DNA from: Ktedonobacter racemifer DSM 44963
Lineage (GTDB): Bacteria > Chloroflexota > Ktedonobacteria > Ktedonobacterales > Ktedonobacteraceae
Direction: 5' to 3'
NCBI RefSeq assembly: GCF_000178855.1
Contig: NZ_ADVG01000002.1
Location: 992,001-1,056,000 of the forward strand
DNA: 64,000 bases
The translations under genes were made by a program, and so were the position numbers. A model generated the notes under the pieces. It was not told where the DNA came from. It did not search any database and worked only from the letters and a program-made list of their open reading frames with translations. This document shows, one piece after another, positions 17,384-26,275 of this stretch. Position 1 is the first letter of the stretch; every line of letters starts with the position of its first letter.

Positions 17384-19372
17384 ATGCCAGATTTTAAAGT
17401 TGAGTCACCTTTTGAACCGACCGGTGACCAGCCCCAGGCGATTGTAGAGCTTGCCGAGGGCATTCGCAATAATCAGAGATTTCAGACCTTGCTTGGCGTC
17501 ACTGGCAGCGGTAAAACCTATACCGTGGCCAAGGTGATCGAACAGGTGCAGAAGCCAACTCTCGTGCTCGCACCCAATAAGACGCTCGCAGCCCAGCTCT
17601 ATAGCGAGTATAAAGAGTTCTTCCCCAATAACGCCGTCGAGTATTTCGTCTCCTACTATGACTACTATCAGCCAGAGGCCTATATCGCCCGTACCGATAC
17701 CTATGTTGAAAAAGAAAGCATGCTCAATGAGGAGATTGAGAAGCTGCGCCTCTCCGCCACGCGCAGCCTCTTTGAGCGTCGCGACGTCTTGATTGTGGCC
17801 TCGGTCTCCTGTATCTATGGCCTGGGCAGCCCCGAGGAATATGGTGAGGTGGTGCTGACCCTCAAGGTAGGTGAGGAGCGCCGCCGCGATAAAATTCTGC
17901 GCCACCTGAACTCTATCCAGTATGAGCGCAACGACGCCAACTTCGTACGTGGGCGCTTCCGCGTGCGCGGAGACGTGCTAGAGATCTTCCCGGCCTATGA
18001 AGACGTGGCCGTACGCGTGGAGTTCTTTGGCGACGAGATCGAGCGCATGACCGAGATCGATCCCCTGACCGGCGAGGTCCTGGGACAGCGCACACGCCTC
18101 GATATCTATCCCGCCAAGCACTGGGTCACGACCCAGGAGCGCCTCAATAAGTCCATCTCTCTGATCGAGGAGGAGCTGGAGCAGCGCCTGGAGGAACTGG
18201 AGGCCGAGGGCAAGCTGCTGGAGCATGCTCGCTTGAAACAGCGCACCAACTTCGATATCGAGATGCTGCGCGAGACCGGCATCTGCTCAGGCGTCGAGAA
18301 CTACTCACGTCACCTGGCGGGGCGGGCCGCTGGCGAACAGCCCTGGACCCTGCTCGACTACCTGCCCGAGAACTTCCTGCTGGTAGTCGATGAGTCGCAT
18401 ATCTCTCTACCCCAGGTGCGCGGCATGTTCGCGGGCGACCGCTCGCGTAAACAGATCCTGGTCGACTATGGTTTCCGCCTCCCCTCGGCCCTGGATAACC
18501 GCCCCCTGACCTTCCCAGAGTTTGAACACAAGCTCAAGCAGGCCATTTTCGTCTCCGCCACACCCGGCCCTTACGAGTATGAGCATAGCCAGGCCATTGT
18601 GGAGCAGATCATTCGCCCAACCGGCCTGATCGATCCAGAGATCACCGTTCGCCCCACACGTGGGCAGATCGATGACCTGATCGCCGAGATTCGCATACGC
18701 GTCGAGAAGGGACAGCGCGTCCTGGTCACGACCCTCACCAAGAAAATGGCCGAGGACCTCGCCGACTACATGCAGGAGCTCAGCATCAAGGTCCACTATC
18801 TGCACTCTGAGATCGACACCATCGAGCGCGTCGAAATCCTGCGTGACCTGCGCCTGGGCGTCTACGATGTCGTGGTTGGCATCAACCTCCTGCGCGAGGG
18901 CCTGGACCTGCCCGAGGTCTCCCTGGTCGCCATTCTGGACGCCGATAAAGAGGGCTTCCTGCGCTCAGAGGGCTCGCTCATCCAGACCGTGGGTCGCGCC
19001 GCGCGCCACGTCGAGGGCAGCGTCATCATGTACGCCGACAACGTGACACGCTCGATGCGACGCGCCATCGACGAGACCAACCGCCGCCGAAAAATCCAGG
19101 AGGGATATAACGAGCAGCACAACATCACACCACGCGGCATCAAGAAAGAGGTCAAAACCCTCTCCGAGCGTCTTAAGGCCATGGCTGGTCCCGAGGCAGG
19201 TGCCGATGGCAAGACCGCAACCGCCGTCGCAGGCATTCCCAAAGACGAGGCCCTGCGCCTGATCAAAGACCTCGAATCCCAGATGCGCTCAGCCGCCAAG
19301 CAGCTCGAATTCGAGAAGGCCGGCCAGCTCCGCGACCAGATCATCGAGATTCGACGCCTCATGCTGGAATAG
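17384..19372 (+). CDS. uvrB: UvrB, excinuclease ABC subunit B
   Basis: 662 residues, full length. Walker A is LGVTGSGKT (about 37-45), the damage-probing beta-hairpin motif YYDYYQPEAY spans residues 91-100, and the helicase motifs include VVDESH, FVSATPGPYE and the GINLLREGLDLPEVSLVAILDADKEG block with QTVGRAARH. The C-terminal UVR domain (LIKDLESQMRSAAKQLEFEKAGQLRDQI) contacts UvrC. It verifies lesions delivered by UvrA and loads UvrC in nucleotide excision repair. It is a single gene with its own promoter; uvrA and uvrC are not in the window. Confidence 0.98.
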   Translation: MPDFKVESPFEPTGDQPQAIVELAEGIRNNQRFQTLLGVTGSGKTYTVAKVIEQVQKPTLVLAPNKTLAAQLYSEYKEFFPNNAVEYFVSYYDYYQPEAYIARTDTYVEKESMLNEEIEKLRLSATRSLFERRDVLIVASVSCIYGLGSPEEYGEVVLTLKVGEERRRDKILRHLNSIQYERNDANFVRGRFRVRGDVLEIFPAYEDVAVRVEFFGDEIERMTEIDPLTGEVLGQRTRLDIYPAKHWVTTQERLNKSISLIEEELEQRLEELEAEGKLLEHARLKQRTNFDIEMLRETGICSGVENYSRHLAGRAAGEQPWTLLDYLPENFLLVVDESHISLPQVRGMFAGDRSRKQILVDYGFRLPSALDNRPLTFPEFEHKLKQAIFVSATPGPYEYEHSQAIVEQIIRPTGLIDPEITVRPTRGQIDDLIAEIRIRVEKGQRVLVTTLTKKMAEDLADYMQELSIKVHYLHSEIDTIERVEILRDLRLGVYDVVVGINLLREGLDLPEVSLVAILDADKEGFLRSEGSLIQTVGRAARHVEGSVIMYADNVTRSMRRAIDETNRRRKIQEGYNEQHNITPRGIKKEVKTLSERLKAMAGPEAGADGKTATAVAGIPKDEALRLIKDLESQMRSAAKQLEFEKAGQLRDQIIEIRRLMLE

Positions 19373-19375
19373 TCA

Positions 19376-19438
19376 GCGGGTAATAGGGTGTGGTGGGCAC
19401 ATGCCGAAGGCATGTGCCCACCACACCCTATTACCCGC
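19376..19438. repeat. Long hairpin repeat, 30-bp stem, GAA loop
   Basis: Perfect arms 19376-19405 / 19409-19438 starting GCGGGTAATAGGG, three bases after the uvrB stop. The right flank (19441-19458) is the inverse of CTCAGCGTCTGCGACGCT, the block that also abuts the hairpin at 44106. Confidence 0.9.
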
Positions 19439-19487
19439 GAAGCGTCGCAGACGCTGAGAATACCCCTTGAAAAGAGTAAACAGTTAC

Positions 19488-19529
19488 AGCCATGGAGGCG
19501 AGATCACGCGTGATCTCGCCTCCATGGCT
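19488..19529 (+). terminator. 42-bp perfect palindrome with T-rich tail
   Basis: AGCCATGGAGGCGAGATCA and its complement meet without a loop, followed by TTTCTCTTTAT. It is likely a terminator isolating the downstream MFS gene from uvrB. Confidence 0.7.
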
Positions 19530-19610
19530 TTTCTCTTTATACTGAGGTATGCTACACTTAGAGAGTTAAATGCACCATTTTTCATCTCTAACGAGGAAGC
19601 AAGCACCAAT

Positions 19611-21113
19611 ATGGAGACCGTACAGCAAGCTGAAGACGATGCCCAATATGGAGCAGCACCTCACCTGCCGCGCCTGCGCTGGACACGCATTCTGGCCATC
19701 AGCATCTTTGCGCTGGCCTTAAACTTCCAGTGGGCCGCGCTCGGCACGATTATTCTGCCCAGCCAGGTCTTTAAAATGGTTGGTGATCTTGATAAAGGCA
19801 CCGCCCTGGCTTTTGTCCTTATCCCAGGGGCCTTCGTCTCCCTCTTCTCTAATCCCTTGTTTGGCTGGTTAAGCGACCGCACGCGGGGACGGCTCGCCGT
19901 CTGGGGCCGCCGTCGCCCATATATCCTGCTGGGTACCCTGGCGAGCATGTTCTGCCTGGGCTGGATGGCCACGGCCCCCAATGTCCTCACCCTCGCCATA
20001 GCCTATGCCCTCACGCAATTTGTCAGCAACGCCGCGCAGGCCCCATTTCACGCCCTGCTGCCGGATATCGTGCCTCCTGAACAGCGAGGCCTCACCTCGG
20101 GCGTCATCAGCCTGATGCTCATTTTCGGCAATATCGGCGGCGTCCTGGTGGCAGGTAACCTCATCAACTCATCCCTGCCCCTGGCGAGCTACACCCAGGG
20201 CCTCTGGCTGACCTACGGCCTGATCATCGCCGTCTTGCTTGTTTTTATGCTGATCACGCTCATCTTCGTCCGCGAACTACCAGTCCAGGCACATAGCGCA
20301 GAGGCGGAACAAGCGGCAACAGGCACCACGCGCAAGCCCTGGTACACCCTGCCAGCCATGAGAACGCTGGCCGCCTCGCTCGTGGTGGCGCTGCTGGCCT
20401 GGGGCCTTATAACCCTCTGGAACACCTGGCGCGTCGCGGGCCTTGAGATCAGTAGCAACTTTGAGCAGGTCATTATAGAGATCATCATCACGGTCGGCAT
20501 CTTGCGCCTCTTCGACTTTCGACCGCGCCGCGATCCCGACTTTGCCTGGGTGCTTGCCACGCGCCTGATCATGATGCTGGGCATCTATACCATTCAGTCC
20601 TTCTTGCAGTACTATATGCGCGACGTGGTCCATGCCCCACACCCCGAGCAGCAGACGACCACCTTCCTGATTATCGTCTCGCTCACCAGCCTGCTCAGCG
20701 CCTTCGCAGCGGGCTGGATCTCGGACTACCTGGGGCGCAAGCGCGTAATCTACATCTCGGGCGCACTCATGGCGGTCGTGGGCGTGGTCTTTGTCGTTAC
20801 CCAATCGCTGCAACTCGTTATCGCCGCCGGGGCCATCTTTGGCCTGGGCTATGGCGCCTACCAGAGCGTGGACTGGGCGCTCGTCGCGGACACCCTGCCC
20901 TCGCAGAAGAACCATGCCCGCGACATGGGCGTCTGGAACGTCGCGCTCTCGCTCTCACAGGTCATCGCCCCCGTCCTGGGCGGCCCCCTGCTGGATAGCT
21001 TCGCCCGCGCCGGACACCCGGTCCTGGGCTACCAGGTCATCTTCGGCATGTCGATCATCTACTGCATCGCAGGCACCATCACCGTCCGCTTCATTCGCGG
21101 CGTGAAGGGGTAA
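19611..21113 (+). CDS. MFS transporter, 12 membrane helices
   Basis: 500 residues from ATG 19611 (GAGGAAG upstream); the frame runs 48 codons further upstream, but that part crosses the 42-bp palindrome and so is unlikely to be translated. It has two six-helix halves, with the conserved loop GWLSDRTRGRLAVWGRRRPY after helix 2 and GWISDYLGRKR in the second half, plus GYGAYQSVDWALVAD in helix 10-11. It is paralogous to the gene at 2-661. The RRRPY loop resembles sugar-cation symporter relatives of the GPH/SLC45-like type, but the substrate is not predictable. Its TAA stop is the first base-paired triplet of a palindrome shared with the convergent P450 gene. Confidence 0.9.
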   Translation: METVQQAEDDAQYGAAPHLPRLRWTRILAISIFALALNFQWAALGTIILPSQVFKMVGDLDKGTALAFVLIPGAFVSLFSNPLFGWLSDRTRGRLAVWGRRRPYILLGTLASMFCLGWMATAPNVLTLAIAYALTQFVSNAAQAPFHALLPDIVPPEQRGLTSGVISLMLIFGNIGGVLVAGNLINSSLPLASYTQGLWLTYGLIIAVLLVFMLITLIFVRELPVQAHSAEAEQAATGTTRKPWYTLPAMRTLAASLVVALLAWGLITLWNTWRVAGLEISSNFEQVIIEIIITVGILRLFDFRPRRDPDFAWVLATRLIMMLGIYTIQSFLQYYMRDVVHAPHPEQQTTTFLIIVSLTSLLSAFAAGWISDYLGRKRVIYISGALMAVVGVVFVVTQSLQLVIAAGAIFGLGYGAYQSVDWALVADTLPSQKNHARDMGVWNVALSLSQVIAPVLGGPLLDSFARAGHPVLGYQVIFGMSIIYCIAGTITVRFIRGVKG

Positions 21114-21167
21114 ATATGTATGATTGTGGTGATGTGCTTTGCACATCACCACAATCATACATATTTA
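21111..21167. terminator. 27-bp palindrome supplying both convergent stop codons
   Basis: Perfect arms 21111-21137 / 21141-21167 (TTT loop) start TAAATATG and end CATATTTA. The first TAA is the stop of the MFS gene and the last TTA is, on the other strand, the stop of the P450 gene. Confidence 0.85.
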
Positions 21168-22412
21168 GAAATTTACCGGCAGGCTAGTGAGGCCCCGCAA
21201 GATGGGGCTGGGATTCCATATGAGTTGTTCAGGCTCGCAGGCCAGGCGCAGATTGGGTAGGCGTTGCAGCAGGGTGCTAATGGCGATCTGCCCCTCCAGG
21301 CGTGCCAGCGGTGCCCCCAGGCAATAGTGAATGCCCTTACCAAAGGCCAGATGTTGGTTCTCCCGGCGCGTAATATCCAGTACTTGTGGATCAGTGAACT
21401 GGTGCTGATCAATATCAGCGGCCACCAGGGAGACAAACACCATCTCGCCTTTGCGTATGACCTGGCCATGCATCACAATATCCTCGCTCGCCCAGCGAGG
21501 GGTAGAGAGCGTCAGCGGAGCCGCGTAGCGCAAGAGTTCCTCAATAGCTGATGACAGCAAAGATGAGTCCTGGCGCAGCAGTTCCATCTGCCCTGGATGC
21601 AGCAGCAACGCCAGCATACCATTGCCAATCAGATTCACCGTCGTCTCATGTCCCGCAACGATGAGCAGGAAGATCGTTGAAATCAGCTCGTTCTCGTGGA
21701 GCCGATCTCCACCCTCCTCAGCCTCGACTAAGCCGCTCGTCAGGTCATCAGTAGGATGAGCGCGCTTAGCTGCCAGGAAGTTCTTGATGTACTGGACAAA
21801 TGCCTCCAGGGCGGCCAGCGCCTCCTGCGGTTGAGATCCCACGGAGTTCGCTATGATCGTTTGCGACCAGGCACGAAACTGTAGACGATTCTCGACAGGA
21901 ATCCCCAGCATCTCTGAAATGACCGTGATAGGCAGAGGAAAGGCAAAATCGGCAATGAGGTCCATTCTTCCTAATCTCTGTACGGCCTCCAATAACTCAT
22001 CCGCGATCTGCTGAATGCGTGGGCGCAGTTGCTCAATCATGCGTGGCGTGAAGGCCTTGGAGACCAGGCCGCGCAGACGTGTATGATCGGGTGGATCAAC
22101 GGTGAGCATATCGCGGCGAAAGGCGAGAAGGCGCTTAAACGTGTCTTCTCTCTCATTAGTAGATGCCTGCTCTTGTTCTGGGAGCCCGAATTTCAATGTG
22201 TCTTTGGCGAAGCGTGGATCTTTGAGAACGGCTATGGCATCCTCGTACGTCGTTGTCATCCAGGCGCCTGTACTAAAGGGTGCCGTGAGAGGAAGAAGCG
22301 GCCCCTGCTCGCGCAAGCGCGCAGCAAAGGCGACCGGATCACGCTTTGTCTCCTGGGACAGGAGATCAGTGAATGATATCTGTTTCATCCTGTTGTATGT
22401 CCTTTCGTTCAT
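21165..22412 (-). CDS. Cytochrome P450 (CYP107-like bacterial class)
   Basis: 415 residues. The I-helix oxygen-binding motif is AGHETTVNLIGN, the K-helix is ELLRYAAPL, and the heme loop FGKGIHYCLGAPLARLE carries the axial thiolate at about Cys364. This is a soluble class I enzyme that needs an external ferredoxin and reductase, neither of which is adjacent. The ATG at 22412 overlaps the TetR stop as ATGA, so regulator and P450 form one translationally coupled operon; a second ATG at 22388 has AAAGGAC ten bases upstream and may be the true start. The substrate is unknown; similar enzymes hydroxylate macrolides, steroids or fatty acids. Confidence 0.93.
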   Translation of the reverse strand: MNERTYNRMKQISFTDLLSQETKRDPVAFAARLREQGPLLPLTAPFSTGAWMTTTYEDAIAVLKDPRFAKDTLKFGLPEQEQASTNEREDTFKRLLAFRRDMLTVDPPDHTRLRGLVSKAFTPRMIEQLRPRIQQIADELLEAVQRLGRMDLIADFAFPLPITVISEMLGIPVENRLQFRAWSQTIIANSVGSQPQEALAALEAFVQYIKNFLAAKRAHPTDDLTSGLVEAEEGGDRLHENELISTIFLLIVAGHETTVNLIGNGMLALLLHPGQMELLRQDSSLLSSAIEELLRYAAPLTLSTPRWASEDIVMHGQVIRKGEMVFVSLVAADIDQHQFTDPQVLDITRRENQHLAFGKGIHYCLGAPLARLEGQIAISTLLQRLPNLRLACEPEQLIWNPSPILRGLTSLPVNF

Positions 22413-23044
22413 TTTCCAGGCTGTAAGGATCGTGCCGCAATTCCATTCAGGAGCGCATCTACAGCCATTTCTGGCTCAAAAACTGCCTGTGTATTGGGAA
22501 AGAGCAGGTCGGTAAAGAGGTTGCCATATGCCAGAGAAATGACAATCTGATAGAGGATAAACGTCGCATCTATATCCTGGCGCAACTCACCACGCTCCTG
22601 AGCGCGTTCGACAACCTGGCGAAACTGCTGGATACGCGGAGTTGCCAGTTTGTCATAAAAGGCCTGGTAGATCTCGGGCCTTGACTTGATCTCGGCAATC
22701 ATTTTGGTAAGCAGTTTGCCCATCAAGGCATTGCGCTTAAAAAGTTCGTGTGCTTCCTTCGCAATATAGAGCAGGTCATCGCGAATATTTCCTGTGTCGG
22801 GCAGAGGATGCTCGCCGCGAAACACGTCCAGCGCATCCTTGATCACATCCTCTTTTGAGGACCAGCGACGGTAGATGGTGGTCTTGCCCACCCCGGCACG
22901 CTCAGCAATCGCCTCGATACTTAAGCCCTGAAGGCCCTCCTCGGCGAATATTTCGAGCGTTGCCTCCAAAATGGCCTGGTGGGACTGGACACTACGCGGA
23001 CGCCCAACCTTACGCACCACCAGCCCAGGTTCAGCTTCATTCAT
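22409..23044 (-). CDS. TetR/AcrR family transcriptional repressor
   Basis: 211 residues. After MNEAEPGLVVRKVGRPRSVQ the N-terminal helix-turn-helix is canonical (ILEATLEIFAEEGLQGLSIEAIAERAGVGKTTIYRRWSSKEDVI, about residues 22-70). The C-terminal ligand domain resembles TetR_C members with a RQVVERAQERGELR helix. It is the first gene of the regulator-P450 operon and is flanked upstream by two matching operators, so it probably represses itself and the P450 until a substrate-like ligand binds. Confidence 0.92.
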   Translation of the reverse strand: MNEAEPGLVVRKVGRPRSVQSHQAILEATLEIFAEEGLQGLSIEAIAERAGVGKTTIYRRWSSKEDVIKDALDVFRGEHPLPDTGNIRDDLLYIAKEAHELFKRNALMGKLLTKMIAEIKSRPEIYQAFYDKLATPRIQQFRQVVERAQERGELRQDIDATFILYQIVISLAYGNLFTDLLFPNTQAVFEPEMAVDALLNGIAARSLQPGK

Positions 23045-23094
23045 CTACGTCGCTCTCCTCTCTCCCTCTTTTAACGCTTTACAAATTCAAATAC

Positions 23095-23161
23095 GATACG
23101 GTAACGTATCCAATAAAAAGAGTATACCATTACAAATTACAAAACGCAACGGTAGCGTATC
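23095..23161 (-). promoter_or_regulatory. TetR operon promoter with two operators
   Basis: Operator 1 is GATACGGTAACGTATC (23095-23110), an inverted repeat GATACG-N4-CGTATC. Operator 2, GCAACGGTAGCGTATC (23146-23161), shares ACGGTANCGTATC. Between them, on the minus strand, is an extended -10, TGGTATACT. The operators bracket the promoter, as expected for autorepression. Confidence 0.7.
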
Positions 23162-23215
23162 ATTTTTATCAATGTATAGCGAGTTACCCTACCATAGGCG
23201 TGACTCAGCAGCAGG

Positions 23216-24040
23216 CTAACGCAGGCCCATCTCGATCAGTAGCTCTTTCATCAGGTCGGGACGGTTGGTGAAGAGGCCATCAGCGCCTAGCTCGATAAGC
23301 TGGCGCATCAAGGGCTTGTCATCAATCGTCCAGTAGTAGAGGTCCATGCCCCGGCGATGCGCGCCCCGGATCAGGGCTGAATCTTTCAGATTGACGTTAC
23401 TATGGGCATCGGGAATAGCCAGCAACGTCGATTGGCGACGATAGAACCAGGGCAGACGCGCCTTATGGGCGAGGACAAAGCTGGTCACCTCAGACTGGCC
23501 CGCGCCAGTTGCCACCTGGCCCGCGCTCAGCTTTTGGAAACGCGTCACGATCTCCTGATTAAAGGAAGAGACAATCACTCGTTTCCCTATCCCATATTTT
23601 TGGATCAGCGCCCAGAGCTTCTCCTCAATCTGGGAGGAGCCACCTTTGGGATAGGTATCTTTCACCTCGAAGTGCAGATAATACTTCGCGGCATACCTGC
23701 TGAAGACCTCCTCCAGAGCTGGAATGTAGACCCCCTGGCCGCGATAGCTATAGCGCCCCTCCAGGTCACGGAAATGGTAGCCCGCGTCCAGCTTTTGCAA
23801 CTCGGCCAGGGTATAGGTGTCCACGCGCCCACTCCCATTGGTGGTACGATCTACGGTTGCGTCATGAATGCCAACAATATGCCCATCCTTCGTCATATGG
23901 ATATCGATATCCAGAAAATCGACGCCGCCAATGGCATCGGCCACATCGAAGGCCGCCAGCGTATTGGTTGGCGCCAGCAGCTCGCCCCCCTGGTGCGCAA
24001 AGATATACGGCTTCTTCAGCTCAGGAAAGAGGTTTGACAT
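23216..24040 (-). CDS. Glycerophosphodiester phosphodiesterase (GDPD)
   Basis: 274 residues from ATG 24040 (GAGAGAAAAGG upstream). The TIM-barrel motifs are YIFAHQGGELLAPTNT (first catalytic His; TNT in place of the usual ENT), FLDIDIHMTKDGHIVGIHDATVDRTTNGSG (metal-binding acids and second His), HFEVKDTYPKG and the C-terminal YYWTIDDKP and ADGLFTNRP. It should hydrolyse glycerophosphodiesters to glycerol-3-phosphate and an alcohol. No signal peptide, so a cytosolic phospholipid-recycling role is likely. The Glu-to-Thr change in the ENT motif affects a metal ligand in some relatives, so full activity is not certain. Confidence 0.9.
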   Translation of the reverse strand: MSNLFPELKKPYIFAHQGGELLAPTNTLAAFDVADAIGGVDFLDIDIHMTKDGHIVGIHDATVDRTTNGSGRVDTYTLAELQKLDAGYHFRDLEGRYSYRGQGVYIPALEEVFSRYAAKYYLHFEVKDTYPKGGSSQIEEKLWALIQKYGIGKRVIVSSFNQEIVTRFQKLSAGQVATGAGQSEVTSFVLAHKARLPWFYRRQSTLLAIPDAHSNVNLKDSALIRGAHRRGMDLYYWTIDDKPLMRQLIELGADGLFTNRPDLMKELLIEMGLR

Positions 24041-24096
24041 ATTCTGTTTAGCCTTTTCTCTCACATAGGTTGATGACTTATCGCGCCTGCGGCGCT

Positions 24097-24163
24097 CATT
24101 GGGTTATATAATGTGCTGGTGGACGGGCTTCGCCCGTCCACCAGCACATTATATAACCCAATG
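24097..24163. repeat. Long hairpin repeat, 32-bp stem, with conserved left flank
   Basis: Perfect arms 24097-24128 / 24132-24163, loop TTC. The left flank 24081-24097 is the conserved block TCGCGCCTGCGGCGCTC. It has the longest stem in the window. Confidence 0.92.
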
Positions 24164-24246
24164 GAGGTATCCATTTTGTATAAGCAACCATCACAAAGTA
24201 TCATCATCTCTTGCATATCTCAAGCAGATAGAGTATACTTGGATGT

Positions 24247-24855
24247 ATGAAGTTATCGAGTTATGCCAAGAAGATTGGGATCAGTTATAACAGCGCCTGG
24301 CGTATGTGGAAACGCGGCCAGATTCCCGGCTATCAATTGCCCACCGGCACCGTGATCATTGATCCGCCAGAGCTTCGCTCGGTTCCGGTCCACGCCGTCG
24401 CTGTGTATGCTCGTGTTTCAAGCAGCGAAAACAAAGACAACCTGGAAAGGCAAGCCGAGCGGCTGGTGACCTGGTGCAATGCCCAAGGCTGGTCGGTCAG
24501 CAAAGTCGTCAAAGAGTGCGGCAGTGGCATCAACGATCAGCGGCCCAAGTTTCTGGCGCTGCTGGCAGATCCCAAAATCGGGCAGATCGTGGTTGAACAC
24601 AAAGATCGCGCTTCTCGCTTTGGCGTGGCCTATATTCAGACCTTGTTGGCTATGCAAGGACGGAAACTGGTCATCGTCAACACCGCTGATACCGCCGAAG
24701 ATGATCTCATGGGCGATTTTATCAGCATCATTCCCTCGTTTTGCGCTCGTCTTTATGGTCGCAGACAAGCCAAACGCAAGACGGAACAAGTGCTAGCGGC
24801 TTTGCAGCAGAATGGACCCGCCCGTGAGCAAGAAGCCCCAAAAAGCCTCGCTTGA
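24247..24855 (+). CDS. tnpA: IS607 TnpA serine recombinase
   Basis: 202 residues. The N-terminus is a MerR-like winged helix (MKLSSYAKKIGISYNSAWRMWKRGQIPGYQLPTGTVII is its recognition and wing part). The serine resolvase domain begins VYARVSSSENKDNLERQ, with the nucleophile serine in the RVSS motif, then VVEHKDRASRFG and a C-terminal helix with GRRQAKRKTEQ. It catalyses excision and integration with little target specificity. The frame is intact, so the element could still move even though its tnpB is interrupted. Confidence 0.92.
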   Translation: MKLSSYAKKIGISYNSAWRMWKRGQIPGYQLPTGTVIIDPPELRSVPVHAVAVYARVSSSENKDNLERQAERLVTWCNAQGWSVSKVVKECGSGINDQRPKFLALLADPKIGQIVVEHKDRASRFGVAYIQTLLAMQGRKLVIVNTADTAEDDLMGDFISIIPSFCARLYGRRQAKRKTEQVLAALQQNGPAREQEAPKSLA

Positions 24856-26275
24856 TGAGAAAAAAAAGCGCAAGCGCAAAAAGAAGACGAAGCAGACCAT
24901 CACTCGAGCGGTGACCCATATCCGTCTCATTGAGGCCAATCCTGGCAAACTTGAGGCGCTCGATCAGCTTGTGGCGGTTTACTTGCCGCTGTGCCAACAG
25001 TACACCACCCTGTTTTGCGAGGCCGAGACAAGCCCGGACAAGTACCAAGAAACCGTCTTCAAAACCGATCTTTCCGACCGCTTGCATCGAGTGGCAATAC
25101 AGCAAGCCGCAGACATTGCCAAAAGCGTTCGCACGAATCGAGCGAACGCCTATCAGGCGTACCTGGAAGATGTGGCTGATTACGCTCAGGCCAAGGCTCA
25201 GGCGGAAGGCCGGATGTCCGCCTTCAAACGCCGCGAACCGACCTGGACCGAATGGGATCTCCCTGTGCTGCGTGTGCCAGTCATCCAAGCCAATGTCAAC
25301 GTGGTGGTGCTCGAGAAGTCGGAGGACTCCACGTTCGACTACTGGCTGCGCGTGTCCACCTTAGATGTCGGGAATCCGCTTCGAGTCCCAGTCAAACTCG
25401 CCTCCTATCACAAACGAGCACTCGAAGGCCGCACGCTCAATGCATCCACAACACTTCACAAGCGCAATGGAGTCTGGTGGCTGACGCTCTCCTTTGACGA
25501 GGACGTTCCTCTTCAAACCAAGCCTGACGCCCCTACAGTAGGCGTCGATGTGGGCATTGCCCATTTCCTCACGACCTCCACCAATAAAGCGTATGGCAGT
25601 TTTCATGGCAAGATGGCCCGACAGCACAAGCACGATCGGGAAAAGCGTCGCCGCAAGGCGAAACTGCGAGCCTATCTGGAAAAGAAAGGCGTCCCAAAGG
25701 GCAAGCTTCCTTCGACAAGTTCTGAAACGTCGCAACGCTTGAGCCGTCACGTCAAGCAAGAGATCAACCGGGCGGTCAATGCGTTGGTCAAAGATCATCG
25801 AGATGCCAGACTCATTTATGAGGACCTCAATGTGGCCTCGATGCGCTTCAAAGCAAGGGTGATGAACAGTTATCTGTATGCTTCTCACCTGGGGCATATC
25901 CCAGAGCAGCTGGCCTGGGCCGCCGCCAAACAGGGCATGGCAGCCCACACGGTCCGAGCCGCCTATTCCTCTCAGTAATGCCCCCGCTGCCATTATGTCG
26001 ATCGCGCTAATCGGCTGAACCAGAAAACCTTCAAGTGCCTGGTCTGTGGTTACGCAGACCAGGCCGACCGCAAAGCCGCACAGACGCTCGCGGGACGCTG
26101 GGGGGATCGGAAACTGGCGGCATGTCGCTCGACTTCGGAGGTCAAGGCGCTCCTCATGACGCGGCATGAAGCGTGGAAACAGCAGAATCAGCAGAGGATC
26201 CAGGATGCCGGGCCTCCCGTCCAGTTGAGCTTCTGGGATCCCCCAGAGATGTTCCTGGAATCATCTCACGAGTGA
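24812..26275 (+). pseudogene. tnpB: IS607 TnpB nuclease interrupted by one in-frame TAA
   Basis: A 388-residue frame stops at TAA 25976-25978, but the same frame continues without any other stop to TGA 26273-26275 and encodes CPRCHYVDRANRLNQKTFKCLVCGYADQADRKAAQTLAGR, exactly the missing zinc finger and RuvC-III block. RuvC-I Asp (VGVDVGIAHF) and RuvC-II Glu (LIYEDLNV) lie before the stop; RuvC-III Asp (ADQADRKAAQ) lies after it. The stop replaces the residue before CPRC in the usual TSQxCPxCG motif. The first product would lack nuclease activity. It is most likely a single-base nonsense mutation; readthrough is possible. The N-terminus is Lys-rich. Confidence 0.88.
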
